Source of the DNA: Takakia lepidozioides
Taxonomy: Eukaryota; Streptophyta; Takakiopsida; Takakiales; Takakiaceae
Direction: 5' to 3'
NCBI GenBank assembly: GCA_030704615.1
Contig: CM060731.1
Coordinates: 26,660,001-26,724,000 of the forward strand
Length of the DNA: 64,000 bases
Part shown: positions 1 to 10,875 of the stretch, one piece after another
How positions within the stretch are numbered: the first letter of the stretch is position 1
Layout: every line of letters begins with the position of its first letter
Notes under the pieces: generated by a model
Told to the model about the DNA's origin: nothing
The model's input: only the letters and a program-made list of their open reading frames with translations
Database searches by the model: none
Position numbers and translations under genes: made by a program

Positions 1-1620
1 GAAAAAACACTTACATGTTCAACTCAAATAGTCTGCGCCAACGCACACTGTTTGAGCTGCCACTGAATGGTTATTTCATCATCATAAACCTGCCCTGGAA
101 GTCCGAATTTAACACCAAAAAAACAGTGACATGTACAGCTCAGACAGTGTGCGCCAACGCACACTGTTTGAGCTGCCACTGAATGGTTATTTCATCATCA
201 TAAACCTGCCCTGGAAGTCCGAATTTAACACCAAAAAAACAGTGACATGTACAGCTCAAACAGTGTGCGCCAACGCACACTGTTTGAGCTGCCACTGAAT
301 GGTTATTTCATCATCATAAACCTGCCCTGGAAGTCCGAATTTAACACCAAAACAACAGTGACATGTACAGCTCAAACAGTGTGCGCCAACGCACACTGTT
401 TGAGCTGCCACTGAATGGTTATTTCATTATCATAAACCTGCCCTGGAAGTCCGAATTTAACACCAAAAAAACAGTGACATGTACAGCTCAGACAGTGTGC
501 GCCAACGCACACTGTTTGAGCTGCCACTGAATGGTTATTTCATCATCATAAACCTGCCCTGGAAGTCCGAATTTAACACCAAAAAAAAAGTGACATGTAC
601 AGCTCAAACAGTGTGCGGCAACGCACACTGTTTGAGCTGCCACTGAATGGTTATTTCATCCTCAGAAACGTGCCCTAAATGCCGAATTTAAACACCAAAA
701 AAACACTTACATGTTCAGCTCAAACAGTGTGCGCCAACGCACACTGTTTGAGCTGCCACTGAATGGTTATTTCATCCTCAGAAACGTGCCCTAAATGCTG
801 AATTTTAACACCAAAAAAACAGTGACATGTTCAGCTGAAATAGTGTGCGCCAACGCACACTGTTTGAGCTTCCACTGAATGGTTCATCATCATAAACTTG
901 CCCTGGAAGTCCAAATTTAACACCAAAAAAACAGTGACATGTACAGCTCAAACAGTGTGCGCCAACGCACATTGTTTGAGCTGCCACTGAATGGTTATTT
1001 CATCCTCAGAAACGTGCCCTAAATGCCGAATTTTAACACCAAAAAACACTTACATGTTCAGCTCAAACAGTGTGCGCCAACGCACACTGTTTGAGCTGCC
1101 ACTGAATGGTTATTTCATACTCAGAAACCTGCCCTGGAAGTCCAAATTTAACACCAAAAAAATAGTGACATGTACAGCTCAAACAGTGTGCGCCAACGCA
1201 CACTGTTTGAGCTGCCACTGAATGGTTATTTCATCATCATAAACCTGCCCTGGAAGTCCGAATTTAACACCAAAAAAACAGTGACATGTACAGCTCAAAC
1301 AGTGTGCACCAACGCACACTGTTTGAGCTGCCACTGAATGGTTATTTCATCCTCAGAAACGTGCCCTAAATGCCGAATTTTAACACCAAAAAAACACTTA
1401 CATGTTCAGCTCAAACAGTGTGCGCCAACGCACACTGTTTGAGCTGCCACTGAATGGTTATTCCATCATCAGAAACATGCCCTAAAGGGCGAATTCGACA
1501 CGGAGAAAACCGTGACATGTAGAGCTCAAAAGGGTTCTGTCGTCTTGACATACATATCTTGGAAAACCGATATCCAGGGAAACAGCAGTGAAATGTTCAG
1601 CTCAACTCACACTGTTTGAG
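1..1620. repeat. 116-bp palindromic satellite array, about 13 copies
   Basis: The landmark GAGCTGCC recurs at 54, 170, 286, 402, 518, 634, 750, 866, 978, 1093, 1209, 1325 and 1441, so the period is 116 bp (one unit is 112 and one 115). Each unit holds an inverted repeat whose left arm is CAGCTCAAACAGTGTGCG, separated by the loop CCAA from an exact complementary right arm. The rest of the unit is A-rich with a run of A after AACACC. Two sub-variants alternate irregularly: one reads CATCATCATAAACCTGCCC and the other CATCCTCAGAAACGTGCCC. The array decays after about 1500 and is truncated at the window start, so its full length is unknown. Short open frames inside it are repeat translations and not genes. 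Confidence 0.95.
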
Positions 1621-1776
1621 GTTGGAATTTGGGTTGTGTTGAACCTGCTGTAGTGCCCAAGTTTGGGCGTTTCGCACCTGAACAATCAAGCAAATTGGTA
1701 GGCCGCACACCGTTTGGGCTTCCAGTTTGCGGTGCTTTCAGCGTGGTGCAGATGTCCTGTGTGGGCTATATTCATA

Positions 1777-2304
1777 TCAGCAACGAAACAGAGATGTGGG
1801 TCTTAAGAATTTCACCTTTTTCTTGGCTGCTCCAGAAGACTCCCCAATTGCTGGGGACCCTTTGCGCTTCGGGCTGCTCTCTGTGCCGAGCGTGTACGTG
1901 AGCCTCTCCCCCTTCCTCTTTCCCGCAGGCAGACTCCTCGTGAGGCCACCTTCAACATCCTCTTCCATCTCGTCTGTCTCTCCCTCAGATGCGGTGTCCT
2001 CTTCATCTGTCCTTGGAACTATGGCGGGCTGCTGTTCTTCTGCTGATTCCTGCTCCTCCATCGCCACACTTTCCTCTACTCCCTCTTCTACCTCATTTTC
2101 CTCTTCGTCCACTCTTTCCATCCTCATTCTATCTCTGGCTCTATTCCTGTTTCTAGAGCTCGTGAAGTATAGTGACTTCCTTCTCTTCCTCCTACGCTGG
2201 AAACAAGGGCTCCCCACGATGCCTCTAGAGCTCTCCAGTTTGACGTTTGTAACAAGTGCTGCTATGGCATGTAACCAAAATCGAAATTGGACGTTATCAA
2301 CCAT
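1777..2304 (-). CDS. Hypothetical acidic/basic open frame (doubtful)
   Basis: A 175-codon minus-strand frame. Its middle is very acidic (Glu/Asp rich with Met, Val and Ser, roughly residues 65-125) and it is flanked by basic patches with RRRKRRK and KKKVKF, which look like nuclear localisation signals. I recognise no family. The acidic stretch comes from a CT-rich plus strand, so it may be a low-complexity artefact. It lies between the satellite and a transposase gene on the other strand, so it could be an exon of a transposon protein. No splice sites or promoter were identified. Confidence 0.2.
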   Translation of the reverse strand: MVDNVQFRFWLHAIAALVTNVKLESSRGIVGSPCFQRRRKRRKSLYFTSSRNRNRARDRMRMERVDEEENEVEEGVEESVAMEEQESAEEQQPAIVPRTDEEDTASEGETDEMEEDVEGGLTRSLPAGKRKGERLTYTLGTESSPKRKGSPAIGESSGAAKKKVKFLRPTSLFRC

Positions 2305-3074
2305 ATTTGGATGCGGGTGTTGTTATTGTGTGCGAACGGAATTCATCCATTCCGTCGTCTCCGTATTATCCAAGCAATAAAGCGCAAGAAAAAAAGTACA
2401 TCCGTTGCATGCACTAGCGATATATGTCACATGTACTGCGCCGCCTGCCAATACACCGCGGCCTTCTTGCTTTCTTTCAAATTCGGATGTGCCGTAGAAA
2501 TCTAATGCTAGTTCATTTTCGAGCAGTTCTTGCAGATCCGCAATAATTGTTATGCTTCACATATGCATCCACGTGTGTTGTACTGCCTACCCTGTGGTTT
2601 GCAGTTTACCGTTACCGTCGCCATGGGGTCATTCGGCATAAAGGGTTCTGTCGGATACGACCATGTCTGGCACGCATTCGTGCGAGGTATCTTCTGCAGT
2701 GTCAGTGTTTGTGTTGTGCTCTTCTGGCACAGCACAACCTCATGACATTTGTGGTCTTCCTGTTTACTGCTCTCCAGGGTTGTTGCCGTCTTTTCATAAT
2801 GGATGGTTTCATGTCGTTTTCAATGTTTGTTTTCATCCATAAACAGCACGGCTTCTTGTAGTATTTGAAAACAGTTTTTCTGGTTAGTGCCTCTTGGCGT
2901 TGTTGTTTCCGAAGTGAAGGTGCATCTCATCCCTACATCCTTTGCATGCATCACCTGCAACCTTTGGATTGCAGCTAGCCTTGTTGACCTCGGTTTGCTT
3001 GTCTTAATTCCCCTTTCGGTAATTGCGGGCTATCAGTTTGAGGATTCCGCAACTTTCGTTCAGTGAGGGAAAAC
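2305..3074. other. Spacer upstream of the Mutator-like gene
   Basis: I see no gene here. The stretch should contain the promoter and leader of the transposase gene that starts at 3075, but I found no convincing TATA box or terminal inverted repeat. Confidence 0.4.
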
Positions 3075-6000
3075 ATGTCGAGGGAGCGAGATACACTTGC
3101 TCGATTCCATTCCAATGCAGGTACTCTTCCACTAACTGCCACTGCAGACGACGATGGGTTTGCAGTTGTTCATGAGGATGAGCTGGTTACAGTGTTCCCG
3201 CTGGAGTTGGGTTCTCTCCTTGTTCAAAAAGAGGTGTATGACGAGGATGGGAATTTGGATTCTGGGCACTTGGAGAAACCATTGGTTGGCAAGTGTGGAA
3301 GGAAGTGGAGAGTCCTTCCAGGCACATACCGTGTCCTTGGAAAAGAGAGAAGACAATCAGAAGGATCGGTCGTTACCCCTGGCACTGCAGCATCGGTCGT
3401 GCAACAGAAGGGCACAGTTCCTGTGAAACAAGAGGTGAGCACATCCACTACCTTCGTGACTCTTTCAGACTCGTCCTCGGAGGATGTTTCTGAGATTCCT
3501 CCGCCAGTGCAGACTCCGTCATTGGATGATGACGAATTGCAAGAGATAACGAGTGTCATTCCAAAATTGAAAGCCCTCGCAGGTGTGCCTGGGTGCAAGA
3601 GCGAGCTGCGTTTTGTTGACTGGGAGTCCCTTCCTGTGCAACGGGTTCAATACGTGCCAGCACAGTTTGATGGGGACATCCTGTTTGAGCTCAACCCTCC
3701 CACCTCTTCCACTGGACTGGCTGGGCTTTTATAGGGCATGGACAAGAAACATGACGGACATCCTTGGTGCAGGACAAAAACGTCGAACATCCATAACGAC
3801 ATTGGCTTGAAATTTCGGAGGTCAGTCTGCGTTGGGCATTGTAAGTGCCAGAATATTTCTTGCCCTCGCCTGAGAAACAGCGCTCAACCAAACGAAAGTG
3901 AGTGGGAAGGTGTGCCCCTGAATCCTTTCACCCCAGGGCTTGCCCCTCCCAGGACCAATACTTTCGTGTGCAGGTTCTGCAAACTTTCCCCGTCCTGTGT
4001 TTCTGTGTGCCACGCTCGTATGTATCAGGTGGCACACCGATGCAAGACAATGACTCGTGCCTGCATTCATATGGGTGCACACGAGCATCCTGTGTCCAAA
4101 GGAAGTTGCAGGGATAGCGTGGACATCGCTAGAAATCTGCTGAAGCAGGAGTTCCACAATGCCCCTTGTGCAACACCTTCTGCTATAGCGCTTGCAGCTA
4201 GCAAGGCATTCATGGAGAAACACATACTGGGTGAAGGGGATGCGACAGAACTTATGTTGGATGCAGATTCGCTTAATGCAGTCATGGACCATTTCTCCGT
4301 GTTGAGCTCTCCCAATATTCGAAACCAGGTGAATGCACTCAGAATGGGCACAGGCACTGCTGGATTCATGGACAACATTATGGACCTGAAACGGAGGAGT
4401 CGCTATGAATTCATTCAAAACAGTATCTTCCCTGGCCAGGGCTCGTCCAAGGTGTATTTGTTCAAGATGTCCGCTGTGGGCGAAGGCAGTGGTGTGAGCA
4501 TTGTCCGCCGTATGCAACCAGGAGGAGATTTGGCTAAATGTTGGTTAATGTTTGATCACTGCAAACGGGTGAAGGGTTGGACAACCATGGCGTGCCATGT
4601 GTATGATCCGGCGTACCAGCGTGTGCTCTCCATAGCAATTTGTGATATGCAGTCGGAGGACACTGAATCCCAAATGCTCATGTGGAATTCGCTCTTGGCC
4701 GTCATGTAGCGCAATGGAATACAAAACACAAATTTTGCGGGCTTCATGGTTGATAGTGCACAGGCAAATTTCAATGCAGTGCGACGCGTGTTTGGTTCGG
4801 GGGATCCTAAGGTCCCAATGGAAAATAGGGAGCGCACATGTCTCTTCCATTGGACTCAATCTCTGGCACGTCATACAAAGCGCTGCATTCGCCCTGACCT
4901 GCAGTTGGAGCACAGAAGGCTCTGTCTCAAGTACAAGAATGCCACCTCAATGGGAGAAGCTGAGAGCACTTACCAGGCAATCCGGGCTTGGTGGTTCTCC
5001 TCTGGTGCTGCAACAGGTACCCACGTAAAGGAGTTGGAGGACTGGTTGGTTTTCTGGCACTTCAGGTACAGACAGTGGGGAGCTTTCATGACGACGGTAA
5101 GCCTCTTCAATCCCAAAAACAGAAATTTTGCATCGTGCCTGTTCATTTGGGGTTCTTCGATTGTCACTTGAAGAACCTCTACCATTTGTTTTCGTTCCTG
5201 ACATATCCATGCAATGCCTCTTGCAGGACATGTCCTTGGAGGACTTGGCCGACATGCCATCCTGTAATTTGGCGGAGACTGTTCACAACGCCTGGATGCA
5301 GCAGTCTACCAAAGCAGGTCGTGACTTGTATGTGGCCACTGCTGATGACATGGTGCGTGCACTTACACAACAAACCAGGTACCGCAATTTTCTGATGGGA
5401 CGGGGTGGAGGCAAGGGCCCTGATACGACTTTGTTGATGCTAAGGGCTGCGAGTAGGTCCGGAGTCCNNNNNNNNNNNNNNNNNNNNNNNNNNNNNNNNN
5501 NNNNNNNNNNNNNNNNNNNNNNNNNNNNNNNNNNNNNNNNNNNNNNNNNNNNNNNNNNNNNNNNNNNNNNNNNNNNNNNNNNNNNNNNNNNNNNNNNNNN
5601 NNNNNNNNNNNNNNNNNNNNNNNNNNNNNNNNNNNNNNNNNNNNNNNNNNNNNNNNNNNNNNNNNNNNNNNNNNNNNNNNNNNNNNNNNNNNNNNNNNNN
5701 NNNNNNNNNNNNNNNNNNNNNNNNNNNNNNNNNNNNNNNNNNNNNNNNNNNNNNNNNNNNNNNNNNNNNNNNNNNNNNNNNNNNNNNNNNNNNNNNNNNN
5801 NNNNNNNNNNNNNNNNNNNNNNNNNNNNNNNNNNNNNNNNNNNNNNNNNNNNNNNNNNNNNNNNNNNNNNNNNNNNNNNNNNNNNNNNNNNNNNNNNNNN
5901 NNNNNNNNNNNNNNNNNNNNNNNNNNNNNNNNNNNNNNNNNNNNNNNNNNNNNNNNNNNNNNNNNNNCGCATTGGTGTGGACGACGAAAACGTGAAGATT

Positions 6001-6150
6001 TCCATATTCGATGGTGGTATGATTGAAGGGCAGGACATTGTGGTGAACATCACTAGGGGCGGTACAACGGCTGCAATCGACTTTACATGGAGGAGCCCCA
6101 GGACTCATGAGCTAGTTCTGAGAGCAGTCGAAGTCCCATTGACAACGTGA
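3075..6150 (+). pseudogene. Mutator-like DDE transposase gene, broken
   Basis: One reading frame runs from ATG 3075 to a splice donor at 5097 (ACG|GTAAGC) and is interrupted only by TAG at 3732-3734 and TAG at 4707-4709. A second exon starts at 5227 after TTGCAG and runs into the assembly gap; 5968-6150 gives a C-terminal tail. The N-terminal third is Ser/Glu rich with a SUMO-interaction-like stretch (FVTLSDSSSE). A zinc-binding cluster follows (CKCQNISC, CRFC, then HMGAHEHP). The later part matches the MULE-type DDE layout: a VDSAQANFNAV segment near 4750, where other MULEs have an Asp followed by AV, then CLFHWTQ at about 4851, the C-x2-H signature. Both stops fall where Gln would fit. The MULE assignment is from motifs, not a search. 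What lies in the gap is unknown, so the tail after it may belong to another gene. Confidence 0.6.
5468..5967. other. Assembly gap of 500 N
   Basis: Exactly 500 unknown bases, which suggests a placeholder length rather than a measured one. Open frames that run through it have no meaning. Confidence 0.99.
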
Positions 6151-6233
6151 CTTGTATTCAGTAGGCACAGGGCTCAAGATTTGAGGGCACAATCAGCACA
6201 GTAGACGTGCTTCAAATGCAATTCATGTGGATC

Positions 6234-6239
6234 AATAAA
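6234..6239 (+). terminator. Polyadenylation signal AATAAA
   Basis: AATAAA lies 84 bases after the TGA that ends the frame at 6150, followed by a T-rich stretch. It fits the 3' end of the transposase transcript. Confidence 0.45.
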
Positions 6240-6587
6240 AACCTCATTGTGCCCTCTTTTTATTCTATTCTGTGTCCATTGTTCCGAGAATGCGTCATTG
6301 CTCATTTCGTTTGGGATTGGGAGTGTGGGTGAATTTTGCAAATGGCTGGTAGGCTGAAACGGGCCCCCATTGTACAGAGCAGTACCACCCTACCATTCGC
6401 GAAACATTGCCTTTCAATATATAATTCTAAATAACATTGCCGAACCTCCTTCATCGGGAGGTCCTTCTCCCCCTATGACCGTGGCACCCTAAACCCTATT
6501 CCCGCGGACACTCATTTCCGGAAAATAGTGCTGCTCATGTTTTTTTCCACACTTACGACTCTGCTCATGGCTCATGCCGCTCATGGC
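6240..6587. other. Spacer ending in short GCTCATG repeats
   Basis: No gene seen. From about 6557 to 6602 the motif GCTCATG is repeated several times, at the junction with the truncated retrotransposon. Confidence 0.5.
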
Positions 6588-6911
6588 TCATGGCTCATGA
6601 AATAGCAGCCCCCCCTTAGTGGAAGTGGCATTAGCCGCCTTCAACAAGTCTTTCAGCGTCCTGCCAAACTGCGCCAACAACCCTTCCCAAAAGGCTGCTG
6701 GCATGGGAGGCATCTGTTGGTCGGTCGGAGCTCTCAGGGATTCCTCGGGCTCCGTCTCCTTGGATTCCTCCGGCTCTTGAGCGGCCTCGTTTTCGAAAAC
6801 ATGCATCGCTTCCTCAAATGGCCGCCTCGGTGACACGTTGCCCCCATCGGGCTCACCAGGATCATCATCTTTTGGGCCGTTCCGCTTTCGCTTTGGCTTG
6901 CCCGACCCCAT
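6588..6911 (-). pseudogene. Truncated gag start of an LTR retrotransposon
   Basis: An open frame starts at ATG 6909-6911, about 40 bases after a primer-binding site. It encodes a basic start (KPKRKR), an acidic Glu/Pro-rich middle, and a short AFWEGLLAQFGRTLKDLL segment that looks helical. This placement, just behind the primer-binding site, is where gag begins in plant LTR retrotransposons. The frame ends at 6588 where the sequence turns into GCTCATG repeats, and no capsid, protease or polymerase follows, so the element is cut off. Family (copia or gypsy) cannot be told. Confidence 0.5.
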
Positions 6912-6951
6912 GATGAGGCCAATCCCAAGGACGATCACGTACTGAACTCTA

Positions 6952-6964
6952 GGCTCTGATACCA
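6952..6964 (-). other. Primer-binding site, initiator tRNA-Met type
   Basis: The minus strand reads TGGTATCAGAGCC, the standard plant retrotransposon primer-binding site complementary to the 3' end of initiator tRNA-Met. Confidence 0.8.
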
Positions 6965-7304
6965 AGCGCCGCGCACCTCACTTTGGTAAGCTCCCCTTCA
7001 AGTCATAGTTACTCGCTTTGATGCGCGCGCCTAACTCCCAACCTGGCCGCCGGGCCAACTTGGAGCTTCGGCTGCTCACCGGGGCATAACGGTCCCCCTT
7101 TGATCTCCCAAAGAACCCTCCATCGATTTGGAACCAGCGGGAATTCCCTTTGGTAGTTGGCAATCTGGAACAGCTCCCCACTCTTTGGTCGCTTTCCGGC
7201 TCGCTCGCTTACTCACTAGTTTTTGGTCACCAACGGGCTTGCACCGTTCTCGGGGTTACTACTCCCTATATATACTTCTGTAGCTGTCCGCGGGGGTTTC
7301 ACAA
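6965..7304 (-). mobile_element. Putative 5' LTR of the same retrotransposon
   Basis: On the minus strand the stretch between about 7304 and the primer-binding site begins TGTGAAACCCCC, a common style of plant LTR start, and has a TATATATAGG box near 7263-7274. The 3' end of the LTR is not clear, because the bases next to the primer site do not read CA. No second LTR was found, so the borders are provisional. Confidence 0.4.
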
Positions 7305-7822
7305 CCAGCCATGCCATTTTATGGCGAACCACCACGAAAATCCTCGACTACACTTGCGAGGAGCGTGGATGAATTTAGTACGATGCGTTCGTTCGGTGGA
7401 CGTATTCAATGCGATGACGGCGGATAGTTGGCGCCTGTGAAATCGCGCCACGTTGGCAGTATCATGCCCGCTTTCCCCCTTTTACTTCTACTTTCTTCTC
7501 ATGTTCCCTGTGCGATCGACTCCATTCTCTTCGCGCCTGTATCTTCGCACAGTTTTGCACAGTTTTGTTTTCCTCTTTGCGTTTCCATCACCGTAACGAA
7601 AGACGACCGTTCTTCCCCAGGTGTGGAGAGTCGCGGTGAGCCGCGAAGCGTCGCAAACACGCTCGCCTTCGTAACAACTCGAAGTTCATCTGCTCGGTGA
7701 GGTTCTCACTTGCTGCAGTGTTTCCATTCCATTTTGTGTCCTCTTCTTGCTTAGGGTCAGTCTTTTCATAGGACTTCTATCTGTCGCTCATTGTCCTTGC
7801 ACCTTCGTTTCATTCTGCAGCG
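7305..7822. other. Spacer and probable promoter region of the next gene
   Basis: No gene recognised. C/T-rich tracts and TTTCATTCTGCAG just before ATG 7823 could be leader sequence with an intron acceptor. Confidence 0.35.
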
Positions 7823-8799
7823 ATGGAGGATGCTTGTGAAAAGGGTGGAGCGGACTGGGTGGATTTTGTGCACCAAACCAGACTGAAGAAGGCGCGAAGG
7901 TACTGGTACTCACCAGACGAGTTTGATCATAAAATAGTGGAAGCATTTGTAGACCTCCGCACCCGGAAGCCCAAAAACTCGAATTGGCAGAAGGACAAGC
8001 TCTTCTGTCCCTTCTGTGAAGAGGTAATCAAGGACAAAATCCAACTAAATCGGCATTGTATTGACACGGGTACTGTTGCAATGATTCCACGGGATTTCAA
8101 GCCTTGGCCGATACTGAAAGAAATGTCGATTGTCAAAGAGGCCACAATGCGCTTGCGCGGATCAGTGCTTGACCCCCGCACTTTGGAATTAGACGAAGTG
8201 CGCGCACGGTATGGCGTCCATTGTGGTGGCCCGTCAATGGAGGATTTGCAAGTGCAGGGAACGCTGGACGCTCCTAGAAAACATAAACTGAGTGATGGGG
8301 CCCAAAAAACGGAGAGGCAAAAAAAGGAGAAGGCTGCAAGGTCTGCTCACGAGGCAAGGGCAAAATCCACGCAACAGACTGAACCCCGTCCTGGGCGGCA
8401 GACCCACACCATCAGTACTGATACTGAAAGTGAATCTGCTCAGGGCCTAGAAGGGATGACAAGTCCAGTGGACATTGACTTGCCTGATCAGACTCGGCAG
8501 CAGCCTCACACAAATATCGCGACCCATGCCATCGGTTTAGGGTCAAAACCAAAAACTCAACAGAGCACTGAAGGGCCAGTCTGCCCTGGCACATTGCGCC
8601 TCATTGACTTTGGGCTTTTCCCACCAGAGTGCCCACCAATTGGGGATCCAGACTTCTTCCGTTATTTCTACAAAGTTGCCCAGTCAGGTCTGCTACGCAC
8701 ATTCATCCGACAGGCGGAACAGAACTGGTTGAACAGCTTTGAAGATGAAGATGACGATGATAAAGTAGAGGAGGTAATGGTCAGTCTGACCGCCCAGTC

Positions 8800-9050
8800 T
8801 GTTCTCTGTGCTGTTTGAGTCCATCATCGGGGTCACGTTGCCTATTCAGTCTGGTCGGTCCGCTGCGTTCTCTCCTCAGTCCGCTGGCTCACTCCGCTCG
8901 TCAGTTAGTCTGTTTTATATCACTGAATTACTTACTGAGTCCGTTTGTCAGTCCGCTGGTCCAGTCCACTGGTATAGTCTACTAGTTGCCTCCACCCTAC
9001 GTACGCACGTTACAGTCTGCTAGTCTGTGAGTCCAGTCCGCTGCATGAGG
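8800..9050 (+). repeat. Degenerate GTCCGCTGGTCAGT-type repeats in intron
   Basis: Short imperfect repeats of CAGTCYGCTGG/GAGTCCGT character fill most of the intron between 8773 and 9107. Confidence 0.55.
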
Positions 9051-9304
9051 TGAATATAGAGTCCACGTCCATGTTCCTGACGTCGAAGTTCTCTGCCGTG
9101 TACCAGGATGAACGTGTTTCTATTCGTAGGGCCATTCAGGCTTGGCGGATACCTAGCAATGATGCTCCTTTACAAGCGACTGCAGTGCGTGCGGAAGTGG
9201 ACCGCGTGCGAGAGTACATATTATTGAAGTATCCTAGGTCATCTGTTGCTATAGCGGCATTACATATTCAAGACGCGTCGGGGGGGAATGCGTCTGGGAC
9301 AGCC

Positions 9305-9510
9305 GAGTCTGCCATCCAGCAGACTCCCATTCAGCAGGCCGTCATCCAGCAGACTCCCGTTCAGCAGCCTGTCATCCAGCAGACTCCAACGGAGCAGACT
9401 CCCAACGAGCAGCCTGTCATCATGCAGACTCCTCTCCAGGAGCCCATCATGCAGCCCATGCCAATGGGAAGTCCTGTCATCCAACAGACTGCAGACCAGC
9501 AGACTGCCTT
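9305..9510 (+). repeat. CAGCAGACTCC repeats coding for IQQTP units
   Basis: Imperfect tandem repeats of about 18-36 bp in the coding frame give ATCCAGCAGACTCC-type units. Their expansion explains the Gln/Thr/Pro stretch of the protein. Related repeats recur at 10640-10870 and 11300-11720. Confidence 0.7.
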
Positions 9511-10639
9511 TCTCTCACATGGCACGGCGCTTTTTGCAGTTTGGTGATCGTCATCACCGGTAATTCGACCCGGAGCTGAAGACCTCACATTTTCCCGGCT
9601 TAGGGTGGGAGAAATTAATCCCCATTTGGATTGGCATAATGAGCTCTACCGGATTGTTGCGGACCGCCGGTGGTCATTTGTACCCTTTCATTATTCCATG
9701 GAGTTTTCTATTGAGGAAGCCAACCATGTTCTAGAAGCCGCCTCTGTTGTTGCCATTGAAGCCACAAGCGACCAAAATGCGTCGCCTCTACTTGTGCAGC
9801 TAATTCTCATGGATGACCCACGGCCTGAAGACCTCAGACATATGCCTATAGCACATCCAACCTTTGGGGTGCGAAGAAAGCACTTGTTCGGATTGACTGA
9901 GGAGGACTTTGAGCGCATGACAGCTTCCTTCCTACAACACAGATGGATGTAATTTGGCAATTTCCGCTCATACAACAAGTTGATGAAGGATCTGCATAGT
10001 TTGAGGATGGACTTACTCCATGGAACAGACCATTCACAGAAGTTTGTGGTGGATGACACATTGCACTGGTTTGCATTGGTGATGGAGCGAGCAGTATTCG
10101 ACATTGTTTTGCAGAATCCCAATGTCTTCAAAGTCCTGTGGTGTGGGATCCCAATTGAAGACCGCATCGGCGCCATTTGCTCATCTCGATGGAGCATGCC
10201 TGTGCCGGCAAATCAAGGACATTGGCCTCGTCGGAAATCTCTTGGAAGGTAAAATGTTGTGGGCAACTTTCGTGTTTCAGCTCAATTTCTTTTGCCAACT
10301 TTTTTATAAGTTCACATTTGCATAAACATGTGTTGCAGGGCGAGTTGATCTGGGAGACAAGCAAGTGCAGGCTGCTTTCGACTCTTTTGCCAGAGGTGCA
10401 AGGGACCTTGTCCTGGCTTTACAAGGAGTTCGGGAGACTGTCCAGCAGACTGGCCACAAGAATGTCGAACAACATATTCCCCACGACACATGTGGGCAGA
10501 CTGCCCAAGTGCTGGAGACCGAGCATGTGCACCAGACCGTCCCGGGTAATAGGCCAGATCACTCCCAGCAGACTGCCCCGCACACACATACTCAGTATGT
10601 GCAAACAGTACTGAGCGGGCAGCGAACTTTGCAGACTTT

Positions 10640-10875
10640 GTAGCAGACCAGAGAACAGACCGGCCAACAGACTGCCCCTCAGCCGACTGTGCAGCAGACC
10701 AGCGAACATGGCCACCAGACTGCCCCTCAGCAAACTGTACAGCAGACCGACGAATCCAGCCAGCAGATTGCCCCTCAGCAGACCGTGCAGCAGACCGACG
10801 AATCCAGCCAGCAGATTGCCCCTCAGCAGACTGTGCAGCACACTGGCGAACCCACTCAGCAGATGGCCGAGTAGA
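10640..10875 (+). repeat. CAGCAGACC/CCCCTCAGCAGACT tandem repeats
   Basis: About three to four copies of a roughly 57-bp unit (for example at 10727-10783 and 10784-10840) encode QQTDESSQQIAPQ. Two copies are nearly identical, so expansion is recent relative to the decay of the gene. Confidence 0.75.

Noticed and set aside
1-1500. CRISPR-like array
   Set aside because: The repeat is the whole 116-bp unit, with no unique spacers, and the context is a plant nuclear genome.
3732-4709. Use of UAG as a sense codon in the genome
   Set aside because: The OCRE/G-patch protein ends naturally at TAG after GLGWG, and the other transposon gene also has TGA and TAA breaks; decay explains all.
3075-5460. 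KDZ-type transposase because of its Cys-rich N-terminal cluster
   Set aside because: The VDSAQANFNAV and CLFHWTQ blocks fit the Mutator-like layout better.
5128-6150. 340-codon open frame across the N run
   Set aside because: The frame is open only because unknown bases give no stops; the parts before and after the gap need not be joined.
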